This document shows positions 6,904 through 6,974 of a stretch of 6,974 nucleotides of DNA, one piece after another (positions within the stretch are counted from its first letter, which is position 1; every line of letters starts with the position of its first letter). The notes below the pieces were generated by a model. The model saw only the letters and a program-made list of their open reading frames with translations, was not told where the DNA came from and did no database searches. The DNA lies in contig JAFQBO010000035.1 of NCBI GenBank assembly GCA_017416665.1, forward strand, positions 1 through 6,974. Direction: 5' to 3'. A program made the position numbers and the translations under genes. The stretch comes from Oscillospiraceae bacterium. GTDB taxonomy: Bacteria; Bacillota; Clostridia; Oscillospirales; Ruminococcaceae.

Positions 6904-6974
6904 GTATTCACAAAACTAAAAGTTTTGATCAAACTTTTTCAAAAGTTTGCGGTTTCCAAAGGCAGAGCCTTTGG
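6904..6974. repeat. Cluster of short palindromes (dispersed intergenic repeat-like)
   Basis: Three perfect inverted repeats stand side by side: CAAAACT/AGTTTTG (6911-6917 and 6921-6927), CAAACTTTT/AAAAGTTTG (6930-6938 and 6941-6949, with only a 2-nt centre), and CCAAAGGC/GCCTTTGG (6956-6963 and 6967-6974). The last ends exactly at the window edge, so the element may continue. The first two share related arms and can re-pair around the TTTGATCAAA palindrome. Blocks of this appearance recur between genes in Ruminococcus-like Clostridia; that is from memory and needs a genome search. No coding potential is seen here. Confidence 0.6.

Noticed and set aside
1..6974. CRISPR array, tRNA, rRNA or transposase
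   Set aside because: No regularly spaced repeats, RNA gene signatures or transposase motifs were seen on either strand.

Overview
The window is part of a surface-polysaccharide (capsule or exopolysaccharide) operon. All eight protein-coding genes lie on the minus strand and read from right to left. The AT-rich composition, strong AGGAG/AAGGGG-type ribosome binding sites, a consensus sigma-A promoter and a block of clustered short palindromes suggest a low-GC Firmicute. A Clostridia member resembling Ruminococcus is my best guess, based mainly on the look of the right-end repeat block, and it was not checked against any database.

Layout, in transcription order. 6904-6974 is a run of short perfect palindromes. 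6854-6883 is a terminator for whatever lies further right. 6722-6750 is a promoter with perfect consensus hexamers, surrounded by three copies of an ATAATTG-containing sequence. After a leader of about 78 nt come: an Alg14/PssD-like glycosyltransferase subunit (6179-6637), its Alg13/PssE-like catalytic partner (5687-6166), a LicD-family phosphotransferase (4820-5668), a GT4 glycosyltransferase (3732-4817), glucose-1-phosphate thymidylyltransferase RmlA/RfbA (2829-3716), a Stealth-family sugar-phosphate transferase (1800-2798), a GT2 glycosyltransferase (884-1783), and a multi-pass Wzy-like polymerase (1-867) that runs off the left edge. Gaps between genes are only 2-30 nt and no internal terminator is visible, so one transcript is likely.

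How they fit together. The three glycosyltransferase activities (the Alg13/14-like pair, GT4 and GT2) would extend a lipid-linked repeat unit. RmlA would supply dTDP-glucose, the precursor of dTDP-rhamnose and other dTDP-sugars. LicD and Stealth would add phosphodiester-linked groups, and Wzy would polymerise exported units. The priming phosphoglycosyl transferase, the flippase and RmlB/C/D are not in the window; they may lie beyond position 1 or elsewhere in the genome.

The most notable points are two unrelated phospho-transfer families in one operon, the promoter-flanking repeats placed at near-integral helical spacing, and a 20-codon reading frame in the leader whose stop touches the ribosome binding site of the first gene. 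The gene content is a recognisable type of polysaccharide locus; I see no clearly new class of system.
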